Position numbers and translations under genes: made by a program
Notes under the pieces: generated by a model
The model's database searches: none
Told to the model about the DNA's origin: nothing
What the model saw: only the letters and a program-made list of their open reading frames with translations
Assembly (NCBI GenBank): GCA_016763695.1
Contig: JAESTH010000274.1
Coordinates: forward strand, 1-35,890
Direction of reading: 5' to 3'
Length of the DNA: 35,890 bases
Origin: Alcanivoracaceae bacterium
GTDB lineage: Bacteria > Pseudomonadota > Gammaproteobacteria > Xanthomonadales > Marinicellaceae
Shown: positions 28,485 to 35,890 of the stretch, in pieces
How the letters are laid out: each line of letters opens with the position of its first letter
Position numbering within the stretch: position 1 is the first letter of the stretch

Positions 28485-28801
28485 GGCGATATAGGTGCAT
28501 TTATAACTAAAATCAGTGGCAATGTAGTACGTATAGGTTTTATTTTCTTATTAAATCTGCTTTTATAGAATAACTAATAAGCTGTATTTAATAAAAAATA
28601 ACTTAATGTGCATCTCCAGCCTATCTGACCATAGTTCTGAATATAACTTCAATAGCCTTCAAAAATATGGGCTTGATATTTTGTAACAAGCCCATATCTA
28701 GTATTTTTAGTATGTAAAGAAACAAAAGTTAACACATTCTCAACGAATTATTAACAGTACAAATCGTATAATTGTTACATTAATCAAATAGGTAATACTT
28801 A
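28485..28801. other. Intergenic region between ydcH and zapG
   Basis: 317 nt without a gene. It holds the hairpin at 28665-28697 and, near its right end, a TATAAT (in CGTATAATTG, about 30 nt before zapG) that may be the zapG -10, with no clear -35. Confidence 0.5.
28665..28697. terminator. Perfect 11-bp hairpin, possible terminator
   Basis: ATATGGGCTTG-11-CAAGCCCATAT. On the plus strand it is followed by CTAGTATTTTTAG, so the U-run is displaced by about six bases. On the minus strand TTTTTG follows directly, but no minus-strand gene ends here. It lies 180 nt past ydcH. Confidence 0.4.
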
Positions 28802-29359
28802 ATGACAGATCAAATTTTTTATTTATTTTCAGCAGTTTTATTAGGCCTGGTAATAGGCGCGCTAATTATGTATTTTATTTCAGGATCAAATAAAGACCCG
28901 AAAGAAGAGATTGCCAAAGTTGAAGATAAGCTCAACACCTATCAAAAAAATGTTTCACAGCATTTTGAACAAACGGCTGATCTGATCGATGAATTGACTC
29001 AAAGTTATAAAAAAGTTTTTGATCATTTGGGTGAAAGTGCCAGAGAGTTGATGACTGATGAACAAATTCAGATTCAAATAGAAAAACGCAGAGGCAATAA
29101 GGTTACTCTAGAGTTTTTGACGGATGCAGTGGAGCCTGAAGTTGAGCAGGTAGATATTGCTGAAATTGATGAAATGTTGGAAAATATTGCCGAAAATGAT
29201 ATTCAGGAACAAGCAAGCAGTTCTAGCGACATAGCTGAAACTGGCGAAGTAGATGGAGTGGTATCAGCAACGGATGATTCGTTAGAGCAAGAGTATGCAA
29301 CAGAAAGCAACCAAGTTAGTGGTGATACCAAAACTTCGAAAGAGCATAGCTATACATAG
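28802..29359 (+). CDS. zapG: Z-ring associated protein ZapG (YhcB, DUF1043)
   Basis: 185 aa. An N-terminal membrane helix FYLFSAVLLGLVIGALIMYF (6-25) is followed by a coiled coil, VEDKLNTYQKNVSQHFEQTA and LIDELTQSYKKVFDHLGESA, the conserved core of YhcB. The C-terminal third is acidic and low in complexity. It is anchored in the inner membrane and links envelope growth with division in E. coli. Usual neighbours (degQ, zapE) are absent. Confidence 0.85.
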   Translation: MTDQIFYLFSAVLLGLVIGALIMYFISGSNKDPKEEIAKVEDKLNTYQKNVSQHFEQTADLIDELTQSYKKVFDHLGESARELMTDEQIQIQIEKRRGNKVTLEFLTDAVEPEVEQVDIAEIDEMLENIAENDIQEQASSSSDIAETGEVDGVVSATDDSLEQEYATESNQVSGDTKTSKEHSYT

Positions 29360-29547
29360 CCCTAACCCCAACATAGAGAATACATTTATAGCACACCAAC
29401 TGAAACGTCAAGTAAATCTAAAAAACACCAGATCACCAATAAGATGACTCAGTGTTTTTCATATTAATTATACGCCCCAATTGTTTACACTCTAACTCGC
29501 GTTTCTATTTCGAGATTAAGGCATAACATCAAATCTAAAAAGAGTAC

Positions 29548-29575
29548 AAAGGTCATTTATACGGCCTTTTTATTA
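29548..29575 (+). terminator. Intrinsic terminator downstream of zapG
   Basis: AAAGGTC-ATTTATAC-GGCCTTT (7 bp with one G-U), with the U-rich tail TTATTA following. It is 189 nt after the zapG stop. Confidence 0.6.
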
Positions 29576-29603
29576 GTCTAAAGGAATATTTTAACGATAA
29601 AGC

Positions 29604-29636
29604 ATTGTATTTATTTTAGATAAATGTGAATACAAT
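29604..29636. promoter_or_regulatory. Palindrome overlapping the mmsA promoter, candidate operator
   Basis: ATTGTATT-17-AATACAAT has perfect 8-bp arms with partial inner symmetry (ATTT/AAAT). It ends 2 nt before the -10 hexamer, covering the -35 region, which suits a repressor. No regulator gene is in the cluster. Confidence 0.4.
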
Positions 29637-29638
29637 GT

Positions 29639-29644
29639 TATAAT
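29639..29644 (+). promoter_or_regulatory. Candidate -10 of the branched-chain catabolic operon
   Basis: TATAAT followed by GCATCGCG, 90 nt upstream of the mmsA ATG. The -35 is poor (TTAGAT at 17 nt). Confidence 0.5.
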
Positions 29645-29733
29645 GCATCGCGAAAAATTCTATGTCTTTTTACCATTCGATGGGATATCACAATATTTAG
29701 ACAAAAATACAAAACTCATATAAGGGGACACTT

Positions 29734-31233
29734 ATGTTAGAAAAAATCAATATGTATATTGATGGGAAGTCTGTTGTCAGTAATACTGATCAATGGTTAG
29801 ATGTAACCAATCCTGCCAATCAACAAGTTTTATATCAAGTACCAATGGCAACTGTAGATGAGGTTGAATTGGCTGTATCATCGGCTAAAGCTGCCTATGA
29901 GTCATGGAAAGACGTACCCGTACCAGCAAGAGCACGAATGGTTCTCCAATATCAACACCTGCTAAAAAAACATCATGATGAAATAGCAGAGATTTTGGCA
30001 GTAGAAACGGGTAAAACTTTTGAAGATGCTAAAGGCGATGTATGGCGTGGCATTGAAGTGGCAGAGCATGCGGCAAATGTTGCATCCATGATGATGGGTG
30101 AATATGTGGAAAATGTTGCAAATGGCATCGATACTTACTCAATCATACAACCTCTTGGTGTATGTGTCGGAATTACCCCATTTAATTTTCCTGCGATGAT
30201 TCCATTATGGATGTTTCCTCTCGCTATTGTTTGTGGTAATACTTTTGTATTAAAACCATCGGAACAAGACCCTAAGACCCCCATGCGATTAGCTGAGTTA
30301 TTTTATGAGGCGGGTTTTCCGAAAGACGTATTACAGGTTGTACATGGTGGTAAAGATCAGGTCAACCAATTATTAAACCATGATGATATACAAGCCATCT
30401 CATTTGTTGGTTCTGTTGGTGTTGGTGAACATATCTATCGTACAGGTACTAAAAACCTTAAACGTGTTCAGGCTTTTACGGGTGCAAAAAACCATTTAGT
30501 AGTTATGCCTGATGCGAATAAAAATCAAGTTATTAACGGTATAGTTGGTGCAGCCTGTGGTGCGGCAGGTCAAAGATGTATGGGTATCTCTGTTTGTGTA
30601 ATGGTTGGTGATGCCAAAGACTGGCAAGATGATCTTAAGGCTGCCATGGAAAAATTAAAGCCCAACTATTGGAAAAATGAAGAGTCAGCTTATGGACCAT
30701 TAATTAATCCACAAGCAAAAACCCGTGTTGAAGGTCTTATTACCCAAGGTGTTGCTGATGGCGCAACTTTGTTATTGGATGGGCGTGATTATAAAGTGGA
30801 AGGTTATGAAAATGGCAATTTCGTAGGGCCAACATTGTTCACTGATGTGACTGTAGATATGTCTATTTATAGTAACGAAATCTTTGGCCCTGTATTATGT
30901 TTGATGTATGCCGATTCTTTGGAAGATGCGATTAAAATGATTAATGATAACCCATATGGAAATGGCACTTCAATCTTTACCAATTCAGGTGAGGCTGCGA
31001 AGAAATTTCAGCATGAAATCAAGGTTGGACAAGTTGGGATTAATATTCCCATTCCTGTGCCTTTGCCTTTCTTTTCATTCACTGGTTGGAGAAAGTCTTT
31101 TTATGGTGATCAGCATGCTTATGGTAAACAGGCGGTCAAGTTTTATACTGAGACGAAAACCATAACATCACGCTGGTTTGAGAGTGATATTCCTGAAGGG
31201 CATGCACCAAATCTTTCAATTAATCTTAGGTAA
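29734..31233 (+). CDS. mmsA: CoA-acylating methylmalonate-semialdehyde dehydrogenase
   Basis: 499 aa aldehyde dehydrogenase superfamily. [40 protein letters not shown] and the nucleophile segment [15 protein letters not shown] (Cys about 285) are those of MmsA, which uses Arg in place of the usual active-site Glu. The C-terminus has [18 protein letters not shown]. It converts methylmalonate semialdehyde to propionyl-CoA, NADH and CO2, the last step of valine breakdown. Strong ribosome-binding site (AAGGGGACACTTATG). First gene of the branched-chain cluster. Confidence 0.95.
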   Translation: MLEKINMYIDGKSVVSNTDQWLDVTNPANQQVLYQVPMATVDEVELAVSSAKAAYESWKDVPVPARARMVLQYQHLLKKHHDEIAEILAVETGKTFEDAKGDVWRGIEVAEHAANVASMMMGEYVENVANGIDTYSIIQPLGVCVGITPFNFPAMIPLWMFPLAIVCGNTFVLKPSEQDPKTPMRLAELFYEAGFPKDVLQVVHGGKDQVNQLLNHDDIQAISFVGSVGVGEHIYRTGTKNLKRVQAFTGAKNHLVVMPDANKNQVINGIVGAACGAAGQRCMGISVCVMVGDAKDWQDDLKAAMEKLKPNYWKNEESAYGPLINPQAKTRVEGLITQGVADGATLLLDGRDYKVEGYENGNFVGPTLFTDVTVDMSIYSNEIFGPVLCLMYADSLEDAIKMINDNPYGNGTSIFTNSGEAAKKFQHEIKVGQVGINIPIPVPLPFFSFTGWRKSFYGDQHAYGKQAVKFYTETKTITSRWFESDIPEGHAPNLSINLR

Positions 31234-31245
31234 ATACTCATATTT

Positions 31246-31309
31246 GGGTGCGGAATTTTAGTCTTGCTGCTTTCTTTTATACTCTTGGTAAGACTAAAGA
31301 CTCGCACCC
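31246..31309. repeat. Inverted repeat between mmsA and the acyl-CoA dehydrogenase gene
   Basis: Two 20-nt arms: GGGTGCG-4-TTTAGTCTT and AAGACTAAA-4-CGCACCC, around a 24-nt loop. There is no U-run, so it is unlikely to stop transcription fully. It may set unequal transcript levels within the operon or be a small mobile palindrome. Confidence 0.55.
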
Positions 31310-31352
31310 GATAGAAAGTAATTATTCAATGACAATATAACATGGGGACAAC

Positions 31353-32513
31353 ATGAATTTTAATTTAACCGAAGATCAACTCGCCTTTAAAGAAGCGGCC
31401 AGAGAGTTTGCAGAAAAAGAAATGGCACCACATGCTGCGATGTGGGATAGAGAATCTATTTTTCCAGTAGAGGTGTTAAAAAAAACTGGTGAGCTAGGCT
31501 TTTTGGGTTTGTATTCACCTCAAGAATACGGCGGTTTGGGCTTATCGCGTCTGGACAGTTCTATCATCTTTGAAGAAATGTCTCAACACTGTACCTCCAC
31601 AACGGCATATATGACTATACATAATATGTGTGCATGGATGGTTACCAGCTTTGCCAGTGAAGAAATAGCCGCTGAATGGGGTGCGAAACTCACAACAGGA
31701 GAGTTATTGGCCTCTTATTGTTTGACTGAACCAGGTGCTGGCTCGGATGCTGGATCAATGAAAACCACTGCAAAACTTGTTAATGACGAATATGTTATTA
31801 ATGGCAGTAAAACCTTTATTTCTGGAGCTGGCTCAACTGATGTTCTGGTGTTAATGGCAAGAACAGGTGAGCCTGGTCCCAAAGGTATATCATGTTTTTT
31901 GGTTCCTGCTGACTTAAGTGGCATTATTTATGGAAAAAAAGAAGAAAAACTGGGTTGGAACTCGCAGCCAACACGCTTAATTACTTTTGAAGATGTGAAA
32001 ATTCCCAAACAATACTTGATTGGTGAAGAGGGCAAAGGATTCAATATTGCCATGAAGGGGCTAAATGGTGGAAGGATAAATATTGCTTCCTGCTCACTAG
32101 GTACTGCTCAGGCTTCACTCAAGCTTGCCCAAAAATACATGTTAGAACGTAAACAGTTTGGCAAACCATTGGCTGCATTTCAGGCTTTACAGTTTAAAAT
32201 AGCAGATATGGCAACAGAATTGATTGCCGCACGTCAGATGGTGCGTTTGGCTGCTTTTAAACTGGATGAAAAAGATACCAATGCCAGCGCTTACTGTGCC
32301 ATGGCAAAACGCTACGCCACCGATATTTGTTTCAATGTCTGTGATGAAGCTCTACAGTTACATGGTGGATATGGATACATGAAAGAATACCCAATTGAAC
32401 GACATTTACGTGATTCTCGGGTTCATCGAATTTTGGAAGGCACAAATGAAATCATGCGTTTGATTATTTCACGCAAAATATTGGTAGAAGGTGCAATAGA
32501 GGTCATACAATAA
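31353..32513 (+). CDS. Acyl-CoA dehydrogenase, probably isobutyryl-CoA dehydrogenase
   Basis: 386 aa. SYCLTEPGAGSDAGSMKTTA (FAD/substrate signature), INGSKTFISGAGSTDVLVLM, ERKQFGKPLAAFQALQFKIA and QLHGGYGYMKEYPIERHLRD with the Glu of ILEGTNEIMRL are all present. Placement between mmsA and the 3-hydroxyisobutyryl-CoA hydrolase gene points to isobutyryl-CoA to methacrylyl-CoA in valine catabolism. Short/branched-chain activity on 2-methylbutyryl-CoA is an alternative. Its TAA shares a base with the ATG of the next gene. Confidence 0.9.
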   Translation: MNFNLTEDQLAFKEAAREFAEKEMAPHAAMWDRESIFPVEVLKKTGELGFLGLYSPQEYGGLGLSRLDSSIIFEEMSQHCTSTTAYMTIHNMCAWMVTSFASEEIAAEWGAKLTTGELLASYCLTEPGAGSDAGSMKTTAKLVNDEYVINGSKTFISGAGSTDVLVLMARTGEPGPKGISCFLVPADLSGIIYGKKEEKLGWNSQPTRLITFEDVKIPKQYLIGEEGKGFNIAMKGLNGGRINIASCSLGTAQASLKLAQKYMLERKQFGKPLAAFQALQFKIADMATELIAARQMVRLAAFKLDEKDTNASAYCAMAKRYATDICFNVCDEALQLHGGYGYMKEYPIERHLRDSRVHRILEGTNEIMRLIISRKILVEGAIEVIQ

Positions 32514-33616
32514 TGCCAGAATTGATCATATTTGAAACCATACAGGGTAAACATGGTAATATTGCCAGAATCACACTAAACAACCCCAAGGCACTCAATG
32601 CCTTAAATGTTGAAATGATTGACGCCATGCAAAATGCTTTAGATAGTTGCGAAAATGATGAGGCAATTAAAGCTGTGTTTATTCAGGGTGTTGGTGACAA
32701 AGCTTTTTGTGCTGGTGGTGATGTGGTTGGTCTATACCGTTCCATGCAAGCCACTGCAGCAGGTGATATACCAGAATCGGCAGCAGGGTTTTTTACTAAG
32801 GAATATAAATTAGACTATAGATTACATACCTTTAGTAAACCCATTATTTCCTGGGGCAATGGTATTGTCATGGGTGGTGGTATTGGTTTAGCAGCAGCTT
32901 GTTCTCATAGAATAGTGACAGAGAAATCAATGTATGCTATGCCAGAGGTTACTATTGGCCTCTATCCAGATGTTGGAGCCTCTTGGTTTTTTAATCGCAT
33001 GCCGCAAAAAATTGGTTTATTTTTGGGATTAACTGGATCAAGAATGAATGGCAGTGATGCGATTTTCACCAAACTGGCAGACTTCTTTTTACTGAACGAA
33101 TATAAAGACGAATTATTGTCTGATTTGTCTGAAATAGAATGGAGTGATCCCCATTGTGATGTTCAGAATGTTATTAATAACTTAACAGGTTTTAGTCATG
33201 ATGAAGCCCCCGCTAGCAATATAAGAGACAACTACGATGAAATTCAATATTTGTTAGAGCATGGTGAATTATCAGCCATAGTTAGCAATTTGACAAATAT
33301 TGAACCCAAATCAAAGTGGTTGGCCTTTGCGCAAAAAGGCTTTTTAAAAGGCTGTCCAGTGACTTATCGATTGGTATATGAGCAGATCAAACGTGCCAAG
33401 CATTTAAGTTTAAAACAGGTATTTGCCATGGAATTGATCATGTCAACACGTTGTGCCATGAATGGTGATTTACAGGAGGGAATACGCGCTTTATTAATTG
33501 ATAAAGATGGTAAGCCTCAATGGAGTGTTGATTCAGTCAATGAAATAAGCGATGCTCAAATAGAACAATTTTTTACCGCTCCATGGAGTGGTGACCATCC
33601 TTTGGAGAATATATAA
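32513..33616 (+). CDS. 3-hydroxyisobutyryl-CoA hydrolase (enoyl-CoA hydratase family)
   Basis: 367 aa, the long form typical of HIBCH. ITLNNPKALNALNVEMIDAM, GDKAFCAGGDVVGLYRSM (oxyanion hole), SWGNGIVMGGGIGLAAACSH, MPEVTIGLYPDVGASWFFNR with the catalytic Glu/Asp region, and a C-terminal helical part unlike simple crotonases. It frees 3-hydroxyisobutyrate from its CoA ester. It overlaps the dehydrogenase gene by one base. No 3-hydroxyisobutyrate dehydrogenase (mmsB) is in the window. Confidence 0.93.
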   Translation: MPELIIFETIQGKHGNIARITLNNPKALNALNVEMIDAMQNALDSCENDEAIKAVFIQGVGDKAFCAGGDVVGLYRSMQATAAGDIPESAAGFFTKEYKLDYRLHTFSKPIISWGNGIVMGGGIGLAAACSHRIVTEKSMYAMPEVTIGLYPDVGASWFFNRMPQKIGLFLGLTGSRMNGSDAIFTKLADFFLLNEYKDELLSDLSEIEWSDPHCDVQNVINNLTGFSHDEAPASNIRDNYDEIQYLLEHGELSAIVSNLTNIEPKSKWLAFAQKGFLKGCPVTYRLVYEQIKRAKHLSLKQVFAMELIMSTRCAMNGDLQEGIRALLIDKDGKPQWSVDSVNEISDAQIEQFFTAPWSGDHPLENI

Positions 33617-34032
33617 ATGAGTAAATATTTGCACCCAAGTGACGAGGCTGCTGCAGCATTTTTTCAAAGAAACAACAAGGCGAAATTGTGATGCTGAATA
33701 TGTTGAAATTTAACGACACTGCAGATTACAGCGAAACACCAGAATTAGCACCAAAAAATAAAATATCAGGTGAAGAGGCTTATCAATTATATATGCAACA
33801 CACTCAGCCATTTTTAGCAGAAAGTGGTGGTGAAATGATGTTTTTTGGTACATCAGATAGTTTTCTGATAGGTCCAACTGATGAAAAGTGGGATGTAATT
33901 ATGCTCATTAAACAAAAATCAATTCATGGTTTTATGGCCTTTGCTAGCAACGAAGCTTATTTAGCAGGATTGGGGCATCGGACTGCTGCATTGTCTGATT
34001 CGAGGTTATTGCCGATTACGCCTAAATCATAA
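33617..34032 (+). pseudogene. DUF1330 (dimeric alpha-beta barrel) protein, frameshifted
   Basis: An ATG directly after the HIBCH stop gives MSKYLHPSDEAAAAFFQR, then runs into TGA at about 33687. The -1 frame supplies QQGEIVMLNMLKFNDTADYS and continues through SGEEAYQLYMQHTQPFLAES and GHRTAALSDSRLLPI to 34032, a normal DUF1330 protein. One missing base between 33643 and 33687, for instance an A in AGAAACAAC, would join them to about 138 aa. The downstream part could be translated alone from GTG 33688 as 114 aa, lacking the first part of the barrel. The function of such proteins is unknown; its place in a branched-chain cluster is conserved in no way I can verify. Confidence 0.75.
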
Positions 34033-34051
34033 GTATTTATTTAACAACTCA

Positions 34052-34173
34052 CCCGGTTATTCCTGCGAAGGCAGAAATCTATTAGAAAAAACATTAGATT
34101 TAGTGATCAGGGAGGTATTAATTTATGTACCTGAGTTTTTGAAATATCGCTGGTGCCCACAAGGGCAACCACT
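34052..34173. repeat. Relics of intergenic palindromic repeats
   Basis: The stretch between the DUF1330 and leucine dehydrogenase genes has ATTCCTGCGAAGGCAGAAAT (34058-34077), resembling the widespread 'ATTCCCGCGAAAGCGGGAAT' palindrome, then TGGTGCCCACAAGGGCAACCA (a 9-bp imperfect stem) near 34150. Both look decayed. No start signal other than the leuDH ribosome-binding region is visible. Confidence 0.4.
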
Positions 34174-34205
34174 ACAAAATAAATAAAAATTAACGAGAAA
34201 ATTAT

Positions 34206-35318
34206 ATGAACCTTTTTGAAACTATAGATAAAACCGAACACGAAGAAATTATATTTTGTCACAACAAGGATGCGGGTTTAAAGGCAATTATTGCCATTCA
34301 TAATACAATCTTGGGGCCTGCCTTAGGTGGATTAAGAATGTATCCTTATGCAACAGAAGAACAAGCTTTAACAGATGTATTGCGTTTGTCACGTGGTATG
34401 ACATATAAGGCGGCTGTATCAGGCCTAAATCTGGGTGGTGGTAAATCTATTATTATTGGTGATCCCAAAAAAGATAAATCCGAAGCATTATTTAGGGCAT
34501 TTGGTCGTTTTTTGGACTCCTTGGGCGGACGCTATATTACAGCAGAAGATGTTGGTATTGATGTTAATGATATGGAATATGTTTATCAGGAAACGGAAAA
34601 TGTAGTGGGTGTGCATCAAATGCATGGTGGTTCTGGTGACCCTTCACCGTTTACTGCATTTGGTACCTTACAAAGTATTAAAGCCAGTTTAGAAAAAAAA
34701 TATGGTAACCAGAATATTGGAGATTATTCTTATGCTATTCAGGGAGTAGGACATGTGGGTTTAGAGTTAGTGAAATTAATTCATGCCCAGGGTGGTAAAA
34801 TGTTTGTTACTGATGTTAATCAAGATGTTTTAACCATATGTAAGGAACAATATGGTTGTGAAGTGGTTGGTTTAGATGAAATTTATGTTGTAGATGCCAA
34901 TGTTTATTGTCCATGTGCATTGGGTGGTACAATCAATGATGATACTATCGACAAATTTAAATTTGATATCGTATGTGGTAGTGCCAACAATCAATTGCTC
35001 GAAACCAGACATGGTGATGAATTAGAACAGCGAAGCATTGTTTATGCACCTGATTATGCAGTCAACGCAGGTGGTTTAATGAACGTATCTATCGAGTTGG
35101 AAGGTTATAATCGTGAACGGGCCATGCGTATGACCAGAAATATCTATTATAATATTTCTAATATATTCAAAATTGCTGAAAGAGACAATATCCCGACATG
35201 GCGTGCCGCTGATCGAATGGGTGAAGAACGAATTGCTATGATGGGTAAAATAAAGCAGCCTCATATGAACCAGAAGAAGGTCATATTTTCTGGCAGAGTT
35301 AAAAATAACAGTAATTAG
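34206..35318 (+). CDS. Leucine (branched-chain amino acid) dehydrogenase
   Basis: 370 aa Glu/Leu/Phe/Val dehydrogenase. GPALGGLRMYPYATEEQALT, SGLNLGGGKSIIIGDPKKDK with the catalytic Lys, ITAEDVGIDVNDMEYVYQET, and the NAD-binding GVGHVGLELVKL are present; length and order match leucine dehydrogenase rather than the 420-450 aa glutamate dehydrogenases. It deaminates leucine, valine and isoleucine to the 2-oxo-acids. It lies between the valine genes and the leucine-specific liuA, consistent with feeding both. Confidence 0.92.
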   Translation: MNLFETIDKTEHEEIIFCHNKDAGLKAIIAIHNTILGPALGGLRMYPYATEEQALTDVLRLSRGMTYKAAVSGLNLGGGKSIIIGDPKKDKSEALFRAFGRFLDSLGGRYITAEDVGIDVNDMEYVYQETENVVGVHQMHGGSGDPSPFTAFGTLQSIKASLEKKYGNQNIGDYSYAIQGVGHVGLELVKLIHAQGGKMFVTDVNQDVLTICKEQYGCEVVGLDEIYVVDANVYCPCALGGTINDDTIDKFKFDIVCGSANNQLLETRHGDELEQRSIVYAPDYAVNAGGLMNVSIELEGYNRERAMRMTRNIYYNISNIFKIAERDNIPTWRAADRMGEERIAMMGKIKQPHMNQKKVIFSGRVKNNSN

Positions 35319-35329
35319 AGAGAATAACA

Positions 35330-35890
35330 ATGCACACAGATGTATATTTAGGAGAAGACATAGAGTTATTACGTGATACGGTAAGAAGTTTTGCACGTGA
35401 TGAAATTGCTTCCAGAGCTGAACAAATTGATCAAGATAACCTGTTTCCAGCAGATTTATGGAAAAAAATGGGTGATTTGGGTTTGCATGGTATGACCATA
35501 TCCACACAATACGGTGGTTCAGAGATGGGTTATTTAGCTCATTAAGTGGTTATGGAAGAAATCTCACGTGCTTCAGCATCTGTGGGCTTATCTTACGGAG
35601 CTCACTCAAATTTATGTTTAAACAATCTTTTTAAACATTCAAATGAAGAACAAAAACAAAAGTATATAGCAAAATTATGCAGTGGTGAATTTGTCGGTGC
35701 ATTAGCCATGAGTGAACCAGGAGCGGGATCAGATGTGGTTGGTTCAATGTCATGCAAGGCAGAATTTGATGGTGAAAACTGGATTGCTAATGGCAGTAAA
35801 ATGTGGATAACCAACGGCCCTGATGCTGATGTACTTATCGTTTATATGCGCACAGCAGATAAATCTGCGGGTTCTAAATGTATGACAGCA
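35330..35890 (+). pseudogene. liuA: Isovaleryl-CoA dehydrogenase with in-frame stop (runs off the right edge)
   Basis: MHTDVYLGEDIELLRDTVRS to GLHGMTISTQYGGSEMGYLAH is the N-terminus of isovaleryl-CoA dehydrogenase. TAA follows at 35543-35545, after which the same frame continues [40 protein letters not shown] and [19 protein letters not shown] to the edge. Relatives read through this point without a gap, so TAA stands for one residue; TTA (Leu) to TAA is the simplest change. It is either a true nonsense mutation or a base-call error. The enzyme would oxidise isovaleryl-CoA to 3-methylcrotonyl-CoA in leucine breakdown. Confidence 0.87.

Larger units (their letters stand above)
29360..29733. 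other. Intergenic region between zapG and mmsA
   Basis: 374 nt. In order: a weak stem AAAAACAC-23-GTGTTTTT (29421-29459), which could end zapG transcription; an intrinsic terminator at 29548-29575; a palindrome at 29604-29636; the mmsA -10; and a 5' leader of about 80 nt with a strong ribosome-binding site. Confidence 0.6.

Noticed and set aside
35076-35507. 143-codon open frame on the minus strand
   Set aside because: It is the reverse of the end of leucine dehydrogenase and the start of liuA, both clearly coding on the plus strand.
35543-35545. Recoding of TAA as a sense codon
   Set aside because: TAA ends other intact genes here (for example the HIBCH and acyl-CoA dehydrogenase genes) and no recoding signal is seen; mutation or base-call error is simpler.

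Overview
The window looks like the chromosome of a free-living, AT-rich gammaproteobacterium. The case rests on gene content: an EpmB/EF-P/EpmA set, a FimX-type protein, GluQ-RS, RlmKL, PurT, ZapG (YhcB), a YcfD/RoxA oxygenase next to purB, and an ArsR-methyltransferase fusion beside metH. A secreted protein with a CSLREA-like segment, a choice-of-anchor-Q-like region and an 'IFxDxF[ED]' C-terminus, together with FimX, suggests the Lysobacterales/Xanthomonadales side, perhaps a Marinicella-like lineage. That placement is a guess from gene content only.

From 1 to about 17250 almost everything lies on the minus strand. Reading in the direction of transcription: epmB, fimX-like and gluQ; purB and roxA (overlapping); the 2-oxoglutarate dehydrogenase operon sucA-sucB-lpd, closed by a clear intrinsic terminator; uraH (hydroxyisourate hydrolase), whose stop codon lies in the end of a MITE-like palindrome; an unknown membrane-anchored 222-aa protein; a DUF6986 aldolase-like enzyme; and the ArsR-methyltransferase fusion directly before metH, which runs off the left edge.

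From 17346 to 24138 the plus strand carries efp, a frameshifted epmA, a membrane-anchored glutaredoxin, a secreted LpqC-type esterase, and the tightly packed purT-rlmKL-DUF2288 operon. Then comes an island: one large minus-strand gene for a secreted DUF2961/GH172-like protein fused to a beta-helix, bracketed by two direct copies of a roughly 130-bp intergenic repeat. It has no canonical start codon upstream of its signal peptide. Next are ydcH (DUF465), preceded by a textbook FNR/Anr box at class II spacing, and zapG.

From 29734 to the right edge lies a branched-chain amino acid degradation cluster: mmsA, isobutyryl-CoA dehydrogenase, 3-hydroxyisobutyryl-CoA hydrolase, a frameshifted DUF1330 gene, leucine dehydrogenase and isovaleryl-CoA dehydrogenase (in-frame stop, runs off the edge). 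Together these would deaminate leucine, isoleucine and valine, carry valine to propionyl-CoA and start leucine breakdown, feeding the TCA cycle that also uses the sucAB-lpd products.

The main oddities are three or four genes disrupted by single-base changes in the right half of the window, the repeat-flanked GH172/beta-helix gene, the FNR-type promoter of ydcH, the degenerate FimX, and several unassigned palindromes. I saw no tRNA, rRNA, CRISPR array, integrase or complete insertion sequence.
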